A DNA stretch of 64,000 nt from Dechloromonas sp. GTDB lineage: Bacteria > Pseudomonadota > Gammaproteobacteria > Burkholderiales > Rhodocyclaceae. Both the position numbers and the translations under genes were made by a program. Positions 1 to 7,270 of the stretch are shown one piece after another. The notes beneath the pieces were generated by a model. That model saw only the letters and a list, made by a program, of their open reading frames with translations, did not search any database and was not told where the DNA came from. Every line of letters begins with the position of its first letter. The stretch's first letter is position 1. The stretch spans positions 62,001-126,000 of the forward strand of contig JAQUAX010000005.1 in the NCBI GenBank assembly GCA_028687035.1. The letters are read 5' to 3'.

Positions 1-558
1 TTGCACCTAGCATCGTTCTCGACGGTCGATAGCCACCCCTCCATGCGGCTGTCAGATTACGATACCACTGACGAGGGCAAGAACGAACACGCTCCACGTG
101 AGGTGCCAATTCACCCCGAGCTAATCAAGGCGGGTCTGCTTGATTACGTTGAATTGCTTCGTGCTGAAGGACACGAGCGCCTGTTTCCAGAAATAGGTGC
201 TGCTGCCCGTGATGGCTTTGCCAAGCGTGCCACGACTGATTTCACAGACTACCGGCGATCAGTCGGCGTAGGCAAGGATGAAGGCGAGCGTTCTCGAAAA
301 GTTTTCCATTCGTTCCGTTCAACCCTGGCTGGCAAGTTGTTTCCCTTGACGGGGGATGCCGACCTACGTCGCCGCTTGCTTGGACATGCAGCAAAGGACG
401 TTCATGCAGGCACCTACCTTGGTGCGATAGGCATCCCGATGGAGCGTGCAACAGAGGTAATGTCCGGTGTGTCGTTCGGGCTTCAACACCCGGAGTTCAG
501 CGATACGGCTACCTACAAGAAGGCCAGGAACCGCAAGCCCCGCTCCCCGAGTTCCTGA
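1..558 (+). CDS. Tyrosine recombinase (phage-type integrase), C-terminal part, 5' end outside window
   Basis: This is the catalytic half of a site-specific tyrosine recombinase, which would cut and rejoin DNA at attachment sites of an integrated element. The stretch REVPIHPEL near residue 35 matches the strand region of these enzymes. HSFR (His103, Arg106), GHA (His129) and the tyrosine in GTYL (Tyr139) give the expected H-x-x-R...H...Y order. The first conserved arginine and the N-terminal DNA-binding domain are missing, so the reading frame most likely continues upstream of base 1. The TTG at position 1 is only the window edge. Family assignment is fairly secure; the target site is unknown. 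Confidence 0.85.
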   Translation: MHLASFSTVDSHPSMRLSDYDTTDEGKNEHAPREVPIHPELIKAGLLDYVELLRAEGHERLFPEIGAAARDGFAKRATTDFTDYRRSVGVGKDEGERSRKVFHSFRSTLAGKLFPLTGDADLRRRLLGHAAKDVHAGTYLGAIGIPMERATEVMSGVSFGLQHPEFSDTATYKKARNRKPRSPSS

Positions 559-636
559 GGGGGCGTCCAGGCCCTCACAATCGCACTATGCGCGAGTTTA
601 ATGGGCCTGGGTATGTCTGAACATGACCCGGGTTAT

Positions 637-792
637 TCACAGGCGCTGGCGCTGTAACGCTTTGCGGTGCTGGCCGATAAAGCCGAAGAACTCTGCGGTC
701 TTGGCGATGCTGGCTGCGTTCTCCTTGAGCCAGCTCCTGACCTGCTCGGCGTTATTTGCGAACGGGCGGCCGAGGCTTGCCTTGCTCTCCAT
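637..792 (-). CDS. Possible small protein of 51 residues, unknown function
   Basis: This minus-strand frame of 52 codons is too short for the ORF track. It reads as a plausible protein, beginning MESKASLGRPFANN and containing a helical stretch (VRSWLKENAASIAKTAEFFGF) that resembles a small DNA-binding helix pair. It lies between the integrase and the next gene and would otherwise leave a gap of more than 300 bases. There is no good ribosome binding site before the ATG, and no family was recognised. A weak inverted repeat (GGGTATGT / ACATGACCC) sits just beyond its stop. Treat as a candidate only. Confidence 0.38.
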   Translation of the reverse strand: MESKASLGRPFANNAEQVRSWLKENAASIAKTAEFFGFIGQHRKALQRQRL

Positions 793-828
793 TCGTTAGG
801 GGCGAGTTTGGCTTTGTCATGCGATCGG

Positions 829-857
829 TATTCATACGCACAAATTTCATTTATAAT
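829..857 (+). promoter_or_regulatory. Candidate promoter for the 885-1244 gene
   Basis: A perfect -10 hexamer TATAAT lies at 852-857 in a locally AT-rich stretch, 28 bases before the GTG start of the next gene. The -35 region (TATTCA) at 17-bp spacing is a poor match, so strength cannot be judged. Confidence 0.4.
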
Positions 858-884
858 CCACCGTTTTGTCTTCGGTGATAGATC

Positions 885-1244
885 GTGGCGGCAGTGTTGA
901 TTGACGACGTGGCGGTTCGCGCCAGGGTTCAGAAAATTTGGGAATCCGTCTTTGAGGTAAGCGGCAAAATCCTGGTTGATGAAAAGCGTTTCGGATTTTT
1001 GGGAATGGAGATCATTCCGGACCCAAATATTCACCAGATGCTTGCAGTGCTGAGAACTATTGAAGAAGGATTGATGTCTGTATTGGCAGAGTTTGATGAC
1101 TTGCAATACGACGAAACAAGGCTTATTCTGAATGCTCGAGAGCAAATCTCCAGAATGGAGGTGGTGGCTCTCGCCCTGAAGCGTAACAATAGGGATCTGT
1201 TCGACGAAGCGATCGAAAGACTTGAGCGCCAAGCCGCTTTTTAA
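885..1244 (+). CDS. Hypothetical protein, 119 aa, accessory region
   Basis: No family was recognised. The product starts at a GTG (MAAVLIDDVAV), is rich in charged and helix-forming residues, has no signal peptide or membrane segment, and ends in two predicted helices (ARE...ALALKRNN, FDEAIERLERQ). It is probably a soluble, mostly helical protein. Its codon usage is more AT-rich than the core genes to the right, in keeping with the accessory region. A TATAAT hexamer lies just upstream, and a tiny gene follows 36 bases downstream in the same direction, so the two may form an operon ended by the hairpin at 1454. Confidence 0.55.
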   Translation: MAAVLIDDVAVRARVQKIWESVFEVSGKILVDEKRFGFLGMEIIPDPNIHQMLAVLRTIEEGLMSVLAEFDDLQYDETRLILNAREQISRMEVVALALKRNNRDLFDEAIERLERQAAF

Positions 1245-1280
1245 TACCGACTAATTGACTAAACGCAAGGGACGCATATC

Positions 1281-1433
1281 ATGGACATCACTTCGAACGA
1301 GGCGCTTGCTAAGAGGCAAGCGTTGATCAGCAAGCTAGACGAAATTCAGGCTCAGTGCGATGAGTTGAGCCGCCTTTGGGATGCTAACTCTGCCCTCATG
1401 GAAGAAGTGTTTCCGGAGCAGATGGCCGCCTAA
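1281..1433 (+). CDS. Small protein of 50 residues, unknown function
   Basis: This frame is too short for the ORF track. It runs from ATG at 1281 to TAA at 1431-1433 and reads as one amphipathic helix (ALAKRQALISKLDEIQAQCDEL) followed by a short acidic tail ending EQMAA. An AAGG ribosome binding sequence lies about ten bases upstream. The frame is followed within 20 bases by a convincing intrinsic terminator, which supports a real transcription unit ending here. It may be cotranscribed with the 885-1244 gene. The coiled-coil-like pattern suggests a protein partner or oligomer, but no function can be named. Confidence 0.6.
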   Translation: MDITSNEALAKRQALISKLDEIQAQCDELSRLWDANSALMEEVFPEQMAA

Positions 1434-1453
1434 GTTGTCGGCTCACGTATATC

Positions 1454-1480
1454 AAGCCGCCTTCGGGCGGCTTTGTTTTT
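1454..1480 (+). terminator. Intrinsic terminator
   Basis: The perfect stem AAGCCGCC / GGCGGCTT with a TTCG tetraloop is followed by TGTTTTTTG. It closes the transcription unit of the two small genes upstream. Confidence 0.88.
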
Positions 1481-1498
1481 TGTATTTATTGATGGTCG

Positions 1499-2173
1499 TC
1501 ATTGTGGCTGGCCTAAACGAGCCAGCACCCGCTGCACTTGAGCAAGTTGCCAGCTCCCACCCTTCGGAGCTGGCACGCCGATAGCGTTAAGCTCGGCAAC
1601 CATTCCACGCTGAGGCAGGCCGCGCGCTTTCATTCCATCGAGCAGGGGGCGGAGCTTGTCGGCGAAATCATCGGCCAGCTTCTGACGCGCTTCGACGTTC
1701 GGGCGCAGATTGTCAGCACCGGCACGACCCAGGACAACACCGCGAGACTTCGCGACGGCCAAAGCGTCTTTCGTGCGCTGACTAATACGCTTTGCCTCAT
1801 GCTCGGCAAATGCGGCCATGATGTGAATGGTTAGCTCGTTCGCTTCGGGCATATCGCACGCGACGAACTTAACTTTCGACTCCATCAAGCCCGATATGAA
1901 ATGGACGTTACGGGCCAGACGATCCAGCTTTGCAATGATCAGGGTTGCACCTTCCTTGCGACAGGCAGCAAGCGCAGCTTTCAGCTGTGGGCGCTTCGCC
2001 AGGGCATCGGCACCCTTGCCGGTTTCGACCTCGACATAATCTCCGACCAATTCCCATTCACCGCCATTGAGGAACCGGCTAACGGCTTCCTTCTGTGCTT
2101 CCAGGCCAAGACCAGACGCGCCTTGCTTCTGTGTGCTGACGCGGTGATAAGCGATGAATTTGCCGTTTGCCAT
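1499..2173 (-). CDS. Small serine recombinase (resolvase/invertase family)
   Basis: The protein is 224 aa and belongs to the resolvase/DNA invertase family, which cuts four DNA strands through a serine nucleophile. The motif YHRVSTQKQG near residue 9 carries the catalytic serine (Ser13). KLDRLAR supplies the conserved arginines, and AAFAEHEAKRISQRTK is the long dimer and E helix. The C-terminal part (RGMVAELNAIGVPAPKGG...WQLAQVQRVLARLG) is the recombinase DNA-binding region. The ORF track starts 91 codons too early; ATG at 2171-2173 is preceded by GGGAGG six bases away. The gene diverges from a ribbon-helix-helix protein. It may resolve, invert or mobilise the element; the site is not identified. 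Confidence 0.9.
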   Translation of the reverse strand: MANGKFIAYHRVSTQKQGASGLGLEAQKEAVSRFLNGGEWELVGDYVEVETGKGADALAKRPQLKAALAACRKEGATLIIAKLDRLARNVHFISGLMESKVKFVACDMPEANELTIHIMAAFAEHEAKRISQRTKDALAVAKSRGVVLGRAGADNLRPNVEARQKLADDFADKLRPLLDGMKARGLPQRGMVAELNAIGVPAPKGGSWQLAQVQRVLARLGQPQ

Positions 2174-2224
2174 TGTTGCCTCCCTGGGTGACCACGTTAC
2201 AAGACGTTCGTTTAATCCGTGGTC

Positions 2225-2268
2225 AATATACCATAATTCTTGACATGTCAGTAAATTTGGTGTATGGT
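2225..2268. promoter_or_regulatory. Divergent promoter pair around palindrome TGACATGTCA
   Basis: On the plus strand TTGACA (2240-2245) and TATGGT (2263-2268) are exactly 17 bp apart. On the minus strand CTGACA and TATATT (2225-2230) are 15 bp apart. The perfect 10-bp palindrome TGACATGTCA (2241-2250) overlaps both -35 elements. It is a likely operator that would control the recombinase and the ribbon-helix-helix gene together. The binder is unknown; the ribbon-helix-helix product is the obvious candidate. Confidence 0.55.
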
Positions 2269-2662
2269 TACGCCTATGGATGAAACTGCAAACACCAATT
2301 TGAAGAAGCGAGGCCGCAAGCCTCTTGGCGAAAAGGCGATGACTGCCGCAGAAGCCAAGCGGCGTAGTCGTGCCAAGCATGCTTCTGAGGGACGAGCGGA
2401 GTTCATGCTGACCTTGTCCGGTGGCAAGCTGGCATTCATCGACCAACTAGCTAAGGTGCAAGGCGATACCCGCTCTCAGGTTATCAATGCGTTACTTGAT
2501 ATGGCGATTGCCAAGATGGTGAATGTGGCTATCGAAGCCGACCACATGTTTGCAAACGGAGCCACAGACCAGGAAGTCGAGACGAGTCTCATGAAGGCAC
2601 TGGCAACTGCTCCCGAACCGCACTTGGTCCAACAATATAAGGAGATGCTGAAGATTAAGTGA
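2264..2662 (+). CDS. Ribbon-helix-helix (CopG/Arc-like) DNA-binding protein
   Basis: This small basic protein has an N-terminal arm rich in Lys and Arg (KKRGRKP, AKRRSRAKH). It is followed by a ribbon-helix-helix pattern at about residues 45-84: strand AEFMLTLS, helix KLAFIDQLAKVQG, turn DTRS, helix QVINALLDMAI. An acidic helical tail follows. Such proteins bind operators as dimers, as repressors or partition factors. The start is uncertain. ATG 2264 lies inside the apparent -10 box, so ATG 2276 (128 aa) may be the real start on a nearly leaderless message. Neither has a clear ribosome binding site. It diverges from the serine recombinase and may regulate it. Confidence 0.65.
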   Translation: MVTPMDETANTNLKKRGRKPLGEKAMTAAEAKRRSRAKHASEGRAEFMLTLSGGKLAFIDQLAKVQGDTRSQVINALLDMAIAKMVNVAIEADHMFANGATDQEVETSLMKALATAPEPHLVQQYKEMLKIK

Positions 2663-3067
2663 CTCTCGCCATCACGTCTTACCGGGTGACCCGACGTTCG
2701 GGCGTGATTGGGTAGCACTGAGTGCTACAAGGGATTAGAAGAAAACTGGCAAAGTCCCAACGGTGGGGTTGGCTGAAAAGTCGCCGCAGGCCGTGCCAGT
2801 GAGCTTGATTGGTAGCGCCGGACCTCACTCCTGCCAATCAACGCAACACATAGCTGTGGCCAAGACTGAGGCAAAAATGGAGCCTACACCATGGGGATAC
2901 CCGGTAGGGCAGACACGGCAGCCACCTGACCTAATCAACTCCGATTGGGTTAGGGGGTTTTACGCCTCAGCCTGCCCATGGGTATCAAACCTTTCAGGTT
3001 TTCAGACCTTCGGTCTTCAACCTGAATTGGCCCTTCCTACGCCTGAAGCAATCATTCAAAGAAAGTC
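2663..3067. other. Intergenic region with hairpins, no supported gene
   Basis: No convincing gene is seen in these 405 bases. There is a perfect 7-bp hairpin GTAGCAC-TGA-GTGCTAC (2712-2728) without a T tract after the ribbon-helix-helix gene. An imperfect inverted repeat CCTAATC / GGTTAGG lies near 2930-2955. A nested hairpin at 2994-3025 has outer stem TCAGGTT / AACCTGA and inner stem AGACC / GGTCT. The 102-codon frame at 2763-3071 has an unprotein-like composition and overlaps the next start. Confidence 0.5.
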
Positions 3068-3598
3068 ATGACGAAGAAGACAGCAAGCCCCGCAGAGATC
3101 AGTCAGGCATTGGCATTGAGAGAGGCCGGTTACACCGCCCTCTCGATCAGCCAGCGCCTTGGGATCAGCGTGCGGTCATTGCAGCGTCACTTTGCTGACC
3201 ACGGCACGAAGAAGGGAAGCATCAAGAAGGAAGTTCTGGACAACGCCAGGGCTGATCTGTTGAAGCGTGTCACGTCAGATGAGGCAATCAAGGAAGAGGC
3301 TGCCAGGCTCATCAATGACGACCTGGCGCACGCACAGCACCTCCGGGAGCTGATGATCAACGCCACCGAGCATCTTCAAGCCACATCGCTCAAGGAGGCC
3401 GTTCTGGTCATGCGTGCGGCTGCTGCCTACTCCACCGCGATCAAGAACACGTCAGACATGATGCGTCACACGCTACGGATCGAGAAGAGCATCGACGACA
3501 CCGAGAAGGACTTGCCGGAGTTGTTGGTCAAGGAACTGACCAGCGACGAGATTGAAGCGATGAGGAAGGCCGGTCGGGAAGAGGACGCACTCGCCTGA
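3068..3598 (+). CDS. Helix-turn-helix protein, 176 aa, function unknown
   Basis: Residues 10-43 form a homeodomain-like helix-turn-helix (ISQALALREAGYTALSISQRLGISVRSLQRHF), the type seen in transposase N-termini, phage small terminases and simple regulators. The rest is predominantly helical and charged, with a long central helix region (HLRELMINATEHLQATSLKEAV) and an acidic C-terminus. There is no catalytic domain after the helix-turn-helix, so a transposase is unlikely. It may be a DNA-binding protein of the integrated element, for instance a terminase-small-subunit-like or replication accessory protein. DNA binding is likely; the role is not known. Confidence 0.6.
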   Translation: MTKKTASPAEISQALALREAGYTALSISQRLGISVRSLQRHFADHGTKKGSIKKEVLDNARADLLKRVTSDEAIKEEAARLINDDLAHAQHLRELMINATEHLQATSLKEAVLVMRAAAAYSTAIKNTSDMMRHTLRIEKSIDDTEKDLPELLVKELTSDEIEAMRKAGREEDALA

Positions 3599-3625
3599 TA
3601 CTGATGGCGTAGTGATGGCGCGATC

Positions 3626-3778
3626 ATGGCAAGGAGCGAAGTCCTAGAAGAAATGCGACACCCAGATACCCTACCTTGTCATTTGCGCGACGTGAATTTG
3701 AAAATTCACCTGGCCTGGCAAGGCTGCCAATGGAAGGTAATTGACCGTTATGGATTACGCCTTCACACTGCCGGTTAG
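3626..3778 (+). CDS. Doubtful 50-residue reading frame
   Basis: The frame ATG 3626 to TAG 3778 gives MARSEVLEEMRHPDTL followed by a region with two tryptophans and two cysteines (AWQGCQWKVIDRYGLRLH). The composition is protein-like, but there is no ribosome binding site and no recognised family. It is listed because the surrounding gap is otherwise empty. Confidence 0.25.
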   Translation: MARSEVLEEMRHPDTLPCHLRDVNLKIHLAWQGCQWKVIDRYGLRLHTAG

Positions 3779-3863
3779 GTGTTGCACATGGGTGTGACAC
3801 ATTGATCAACCTCGACACCGAGGCGGTGACAGAAAGTCCCAACAGATCAATGGACTGACATTT

Positions 3864-3902
3864 TTTGGTGGTGATGGCTGGATTCTGCCCATCACCACCA
3901 AA
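3864..3902. repeat. Perfect 14-bp inverted repeat
   Basis: TTTGGTGGTGATGG and CCATCACCACCAAA are exact reverse complements separated by 11 bases. On neither strand is the second arm followed by a T tract, so a normal terminator is unlikely. It could be a recombinase or regulator binding site or the terminus of the integrated element. Confidence 0.6.
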
Positions 3903-3914
3903 GAATCAAAGAAG

Positions 3915-3946
3915 ACGCCCCGGATATCCTCCGGGGCGTTTTCTTT
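3915..3946 (+). terminator. Intrinsic terminator, possibly bidirectional
   Basis: The stem ACGCCCCGG / CCGGGGCGT with a 7-base loop is followed by TTTCTTTT on the plus strand. The minus strand also leaves a T-rich tail (CTTCTTTGATTC), so it may stop transcription from both sides. Confidence 0.8.
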
Positions 3947-4009
3947 TGCGTTCTCCGGGTACTCGCTGTGTACTCAAATCAATAAGCCAGTTTTCGATGG
4001 AGCTGCCCG

Positions 4010-4043
4010 CCAAATGAAAGCGGCCAGGCGCTGGGCCTGGCCG
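4010..4043 (-). terminator. Terminator of the dps-like gene
   Basis: The 9-bp stem CGGCCAGGC / GCCTGGCCG with loop GCTGG lies 28 bases after the stop codon on the minus strand and is followed by CTTTCATTT. Confidence 0.7.
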
Positions 4044-4070
4044 TGAGGGATACCTGCCGACGGGGGGCGT

Positions 4071-4565
4071 TCAGTCTTCGAGCAGGCTGCGCAGCATCCA
4101 GGCGGTCTTTTCATGGACGTCGATGCGCTGGGTCAGCACGTCGGCCGTCGGCTGGTCGTTGGCGGCGTCGACCACCGGGAAGAGGCGGCGCGCGGTGCGT
4201 GCGGTGGCTTCCTGGGCGGCGACCAGGTGGCGGACCATGTCGTTGGCCTTGGGCACGCCTTCGACTTCCTTGATCGACGCCCGCTTGACGAATTCCTTGT
4301 AGGTGCCGGGGGCCGGGAAACCCAGTGCGCGGATGCGCTCGGCGATGATGTCCAGCGCGTTCCACTGCTCGGTGTACTGCGTCATGAACATGGTGTGCAG
4401 GCTGTTGAACTGCGGGCCGGTGACGTTCCAGTGGAAATTGTGCGTCATCAGGTACAGCGTGTAGCTGTCGGCCAGCAATGCGGACAGGCCATCGGCGATC
4501 TTCTTGCGGTCGGCGTCGCTGATGCCGATGTCGATGGACGGGCTTTTCGCTTTCTTGGTTGCCAC
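4071..4565 (-). CDS. dps: Dps-family ferritin-like DNA-protecting protein
   Basis: This 164-aa protein has the length and motifs of Dps proteins. They form 12-subunit shells that oxidise and store iron with hydrogen peroxide and can coat DNA. HNFHWNVTG (His45), SLH (His57), ALD (Asp72) and AER (Glu76) match the spacing of the inter-subunit ferroxidase site. The N-terminal MATKKAK is lysine-rich, as in DNA-binding members. The position equivalent to Escherichia coli Asp67 is Met61 by my count. The GTG start at 4563-4565 is preceded by AGGAGA. It lies next to ahpF-ahpC, which fits a peroxide stress role, but it has its own terminator. Confidence 0.9.
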   Translation of the reverse strand: MATKKAKSPSIDIGISDADRKKIADGLSALLADSYTLYLMTHNFHWNVTGPQFNSLHTMFMTQYTEQWNALDIIAERIRALGFPAPGTYKEFVKRASIKEVEGVPKANDMVRHLVAAQEATARTARRLFPVVDAANDQPTADVLTQRIDVHEKTAWMLRSLLED

Positions 4566-4823
4566 AGTGGTTCTCCTATCAAGCGGGCGCGGGATTGGAA
4601 ATCCCGCGCCGGGTTCCTGGGAAATGGTGCAACGCGGCTGGCTGGCGGCGGCTGGCTGGCCCCGTGGGCTGCGGTTTCCCGGTGCATACCGCTGCTCCGG
4701 GAGACTTTAGCACAGCCTGTGATCGTCGATTCAGGCTGTCGGCATCCGGCTGCCGCCGGGGCCGGAAACGCTGCGCCATCAGGGAAGAGGCCCGCCGCTG
4801 GCGGGCCTCGGCGAGGGTTCGCC

Positions 4824-6389
4824 TCAGGCCGGTGCCGACGTGCGGATCAGGTGGTCGAAGGCCGACAGCGAGGCGGTGGCGCCCGATCCCATCGCGATGA
4901 TGATCTGCTTGTACGGCGTCGTCGTGCAGTCGCCGGCGGCGAAGACGCCGGGCACCGAGGTGTGGCCCCTGGCGTCGATCTCGATTTCGCCGAAGCGGCT
5001 GAGGTCGACCGTGCCCTTCAGCCAGTCGGTGTTCGGCAGCAGCCCGATCTGCACGAAGATGCCTTCGAGTTCGACGTGCTTCTCCTCGCCGGAAATGCGA
5101 TCCTTGAAGGTGATGCCATTGACCTTCTGGCCGTCGCCGGTGACTTCGGTCGTCTGCGCCGACTTGATCACGGTGACGTTCGGCAGGCTGTACAACTTCT
5201 TCTGCAGCACGGCGTCGGCGCGCAGCGTGTCGGCGAATTCGAGCAGCGTGACGTGGGCGACGATGCCGGCGAGGTCGATCGCCGCTTCGACGCCGGAGTT
5301 GCCGCCGCCGATCACCGCGACGCGCTTGCCCTTGAACAGCGGGCCGTCGCAGTGCGGGCAGAAGCAGACGCCCTTGGCCTTGTATTCCTTCTCGCCCGGC
5401 ACGTTCATCTCGCGCCAGCGGGCGCCGGTGGCCAGGATCACCGACTTCGACTTCAGCGACGCGCCGTTGTCGAGCTGGACTTCGATCAGGCCGTTGTCGG
5501 TCGCCGGCGGCACCAGCTTCGCCGCCCGCTGCAGCGTCATCACGTCGACCTCGTAGGCCTTGACGTGCTGCTCGAGCGCGGCGACCAGCTTGGGTCCTTC
5601 GGTTTCCTTGACCGAGATGAAGTTCTCGATGCCCAGCGTATCCATGACCTGGCCGCCGAAACGTTCGGCCAGCACGCCGGTGCGGATGCCCTTGCGCGCC
5701 GCGTAGATCGCGGCCGAGGCGCCGGCCGGGCCGCCGCCGACGACGAGCACGTCGAAGGCTTCCTTGTTGCCGATTTCCTCGGCGGCACGGGCGGCGGCGC
5801 CGGTGTCGACCTTGGCCAGGATTTCCTCGATCAGCATCCGGCCCTGGCCGAATTCGGCGTCGTTCAGATAGACGGTCGGCACGGCCATGATCTGCCGGCG
5901 ATTGACCTCGTCCTGGAACATCGCCCCGTCGATCATCGTGCTGGTGACGTTCGGGTTCAGCACCGCCATCAGGTTCAGCGCCTGCACGACGTCCGGGCAG
6001 TTGTGGCAGGACAGCGAGATGAAGGTCTCGAAGCGGAAGCTGCCGGGCAGCGCCTTGATCTGGTCGATGACGCCCTGTTCGACCTTGGGTGGATGGCCGC
6101 CGGTCTGCAGCAGCGCGAGCACGAGCGACGTGAATTCGTGGCCCATCGGGATGCCGGCGAAATGGATGCGCGGCGCCTCGCCGGGCAGGCCGACGGCGAA
6201 GGACGGACGCAGGGCGGCGTCGCCGTTGTCGCGCAGGCTGACCTTGTCCGACAGTTCGGCGATGTCGGCGAGCAGGCCGCGGATTTCCTGCGCCTTGGCG
6301 CTGTCGTCGAGCGAGGCCACCAGTTCGATCGGGCGCTGCAGTCGTTCGAGGTAGGCTTTCAACTGGGTCTTGATGGCGGTGTCGAGCAT
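4824..6389 (-). CDS. ahpF: Alkyl hydroperoxide reductase subunit F
   Basis: AhpF is the NADH-dependent flavoprotein that reduces the peroxiredoxin AhpC. The 521-aa length matches the Escherichia coli enzyme. The N-terminal double thioredoxin-fold domain carries the dithiol SCHNCPD (Cys128, Cys131). The FAD fold starts at [12 protein letters not shown] (about 217). The active dithiol CFCPHCDG (Cys344, Cys347) precedes the NADH-binding [13 protein letters not shown] second FAD motif, AAGDC, lies near the C-terminus. GGAGA precedes the ATG at 6387-6389. It lies downstream of ahpC in the same direction, with two hairpins in the 115-base gap, so its expression is probably below that of ahpC. Confidence 0.97.
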   Translation of the reverse strand: MLDTAIKTQLKAYLERLQRPIELVASLDDSAKAQEIRGLLADIAELSDKVSLRDNGDAALRPSFAVGLPGEAPRIHFAGIPMGHEFTSLVLALLQTGGHPPKVEQGVIDQIKALPGSFRFETFISLSCHNCPDVVQALNLMAVLNPNVTSTMIDGAMFQDEVNRRQIMAVPTVYLNDAEFGQGRMLIEEILAKVDTGAAARAAEEIGNKEAFDVLVVGGGPAGASAAIYAARKGIRTGVLAERFGGQVMDTLGIENFISVKETEGPKLVAALEQHVKAYEVDVMTLQRAAKLVPPATDNGLIEVQLDNGASLKSKSVILATGARWREMNVPGEKEYKAKGVCFCPHCDGPLFKGKRVAVIGGGNSGVEAAIDLAGIVAHVTLLEFADTLRADAVLQKKLYSLPNVTVIKSAQTTEVTGDGQKVNGITFKDRISGEEKHVELEGIFVQIGLLPNTDWLKGTVDLSRFGEIEIDARGHTSVPGVFAAGDCTTTPYKQIIIAMGSGATASLSAFDHLIRTSAPA

Positions 6390-6427
6390 GGCTGTTCTCC
6401 CTGGGTCTGCCGTTTGAATTTCACTGA

Positions 6428-6486
6428 AAAGCCGCGGTGGACCGCGGCTTTGCGGTGAAATCCGCGCCGCCCCGGGCGGGGCGGCG
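6428..6486 (-). promoter_or_regulatory. Two hairpins between ahpC and ahpF
   Basis: Reading on the minus strand after ahpC, the first hairpin is CGCCGCCCC / GGGGCGGCG (6465-6486). The second has the perfect 11-bp arms AAAGCCGCGGT / ACCGCGGCTTT (6428-6451), followed by TTTTCAGTG. The weak T tract suggests partial termination or a 3'-end stabiliser for ahpC mRNA. Confidence 0.6.
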
Positions 6487-6504
6487 GGATCGATGGCCTG
6501 CGGC

Positions 6505-7068
6505 TTAGATCTTGCCGACCAGGTCCAGCGACGGCTTCAGCGTTTCGGCGCCTTCCTGCCACTTGGCCGGGCAGACTTCGCCCGGGTGGGAGGCGATGTA
6601 TTGGGCGGCCTTGACCTTGCGCAGCAGCTCGGAAGCGTCACGGCCGATGCCCAGGTCGTGGATTTCGGCGACCTTGATTTCGCCTTCCGGATTGACGACG
6701 AAGGTGCCGCGCAGCGCCAGGCCTTCTTCCTCGATCATCACGTCGAAGCCGCGGGTGATCGCGCCGGTCGGGTCGCCGATCATCGGGTAGGCGATCTTCT
6801 TGATCGTTTCGGAGGCGTCGTGCCAGGCCTTGTGGGTGAAGTGGGTGTCGGTCGAAACCGAGTACACCTCGACGCCCAGCTTCTGGAATTCCGGGTACAC
6901 ATCGGCCATGTCGCCCAGTTCGGTCGGGCAGACGAAGGTGAAGTCGGCCGGGTAGAAGAAGAACACGGACCACTTGCCCTTCAGGTCGGCGTCGGAGACG
7001 GTGACGAACTTGCCGTTGTGGTAGGCCTGGGCGGTGAAGGGCTTGATCTTGGTGTTGATGATTGCCAT
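6505..7068 (-). CDS. ahpC: Alkyl hydroperoxide reductase subunit C (peroxiredoxin)
   Basis: AhpC is a typical 2-Cys peroxiredoxin that reduces hydrogen peroxide, organic peroxides and peroxynitrite in the cytoplasm; AhpF recycles it. The 187-aa length is standard. The peroxidatic cysteine is in DFTFVCPTE (Cys47) and the resolving cysteine in EVCPAKW (Cys166), the same numbering as the enterobacterial enzyme. GGAG lies ahead of the ATG. The gene heads an ahpC-ahpF unit that diverges from the nap operon across 292 bases. A -10-like TAATAT (7110-7115, minus strand) with TTGGAT 18 bp upstream is the best promoter candidate. OxyR control is usual for the family but no clear site was seen. Confidence 0.98.
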   Translation of the reverse strand: MAIINTKIKPFTAQAYHNGKFVTVSDADLKGKWSVFFFYPADFTFVCPTELGDMADVYPEFQKLGVEVYSVSTDTHFTHKAWHDASETIKKIAYPMIGDPTGAITRGFDVMIEEEGLALRGTFVVNPEGEIKVAEIHDLGIGRDASELLRKVKAAQYIASHPGEVCPAKWQEGAETLKPSLDLVGKI

Positions 7069-7109
7069 TGCGATTGCTCCTGAGTGGTTGGGCGTTGAAG
7101 ACAGGACGA

Positions 7110-7139
7110 ATATTAGAAGCCCCTCGGTGATTGATCCAA
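7110..7139 (-). promoter_or_regulatory. Candidate ahpC promoter
   Basis: On the minus strand TTGGAT (7134-7139) and TAATAT (7110-7115) are 18 bp apart, about 42 bases before the ahpC start. The -35 match is weak, as is common for activator-dependent promoters. Confidence 0.35.
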
Positions 7140-7270
7140 TTGATTGCTTAAATCCCGATCATAGGTCGTGATTATTGGGTTCGGGCCGCTCGGGGTCTTG
7201 CGACATAGTTCCAAAGGACTAGACCCGCTCCTCTCCTTCGGGGTGATCACCTTCGTTCGGCCGGCTGAAA

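Larger units (their letters stand above)
3599..4070. other. Right boundary region of the accessory segment
   Basis: This 472-base gap separates the accessory genes from the core oxidative stress genes. It holds one doubtful 50-codon frame (3626-3778), a perfect 14-bp inverted repeat (3864-3902), a good intrinsic terminator (3915-3946) and the minus-strand terminator of the dps-like gene (4010-4043). The integration boundary is probably here, but no tRNA gene and no attachment-site repeat could be recognised. Confidence 0.5.

Noticed and set aside
1693-2704. Direct repeat CGACGTTCGGGCG at 1693-1705 and 2692-2704 as a possible res site
   Set aside because: One copy is inside the recombinase coding sequence and no further subsite structure is present.
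2763-3071. 102-codon plus-strand frame before the helix-turn-helix gene
   Set aside because: Composition is unlike a protein, it overlaps the next start, and the region is full of small inverted repeats.
2751-3843. Direct repeat AAAGTCCCAAC at 2751-2761 and 3833-3843 as an attachment site
   Set aside because: An 11-base match within 4 kb is expected by chance and the context differs.
4113-6458. 781-codon plus-strand frame opposite dps and ahpF
   Set aside because: It is a shadow of GC-rich genes on the other strand; Asp/Gly/Arg/Val-rich and without domains.
7110-7170. OxyR operator upstream of ahpC
   Set aside because: Only very degenerate tetranucleotides at the right spacing could be found.
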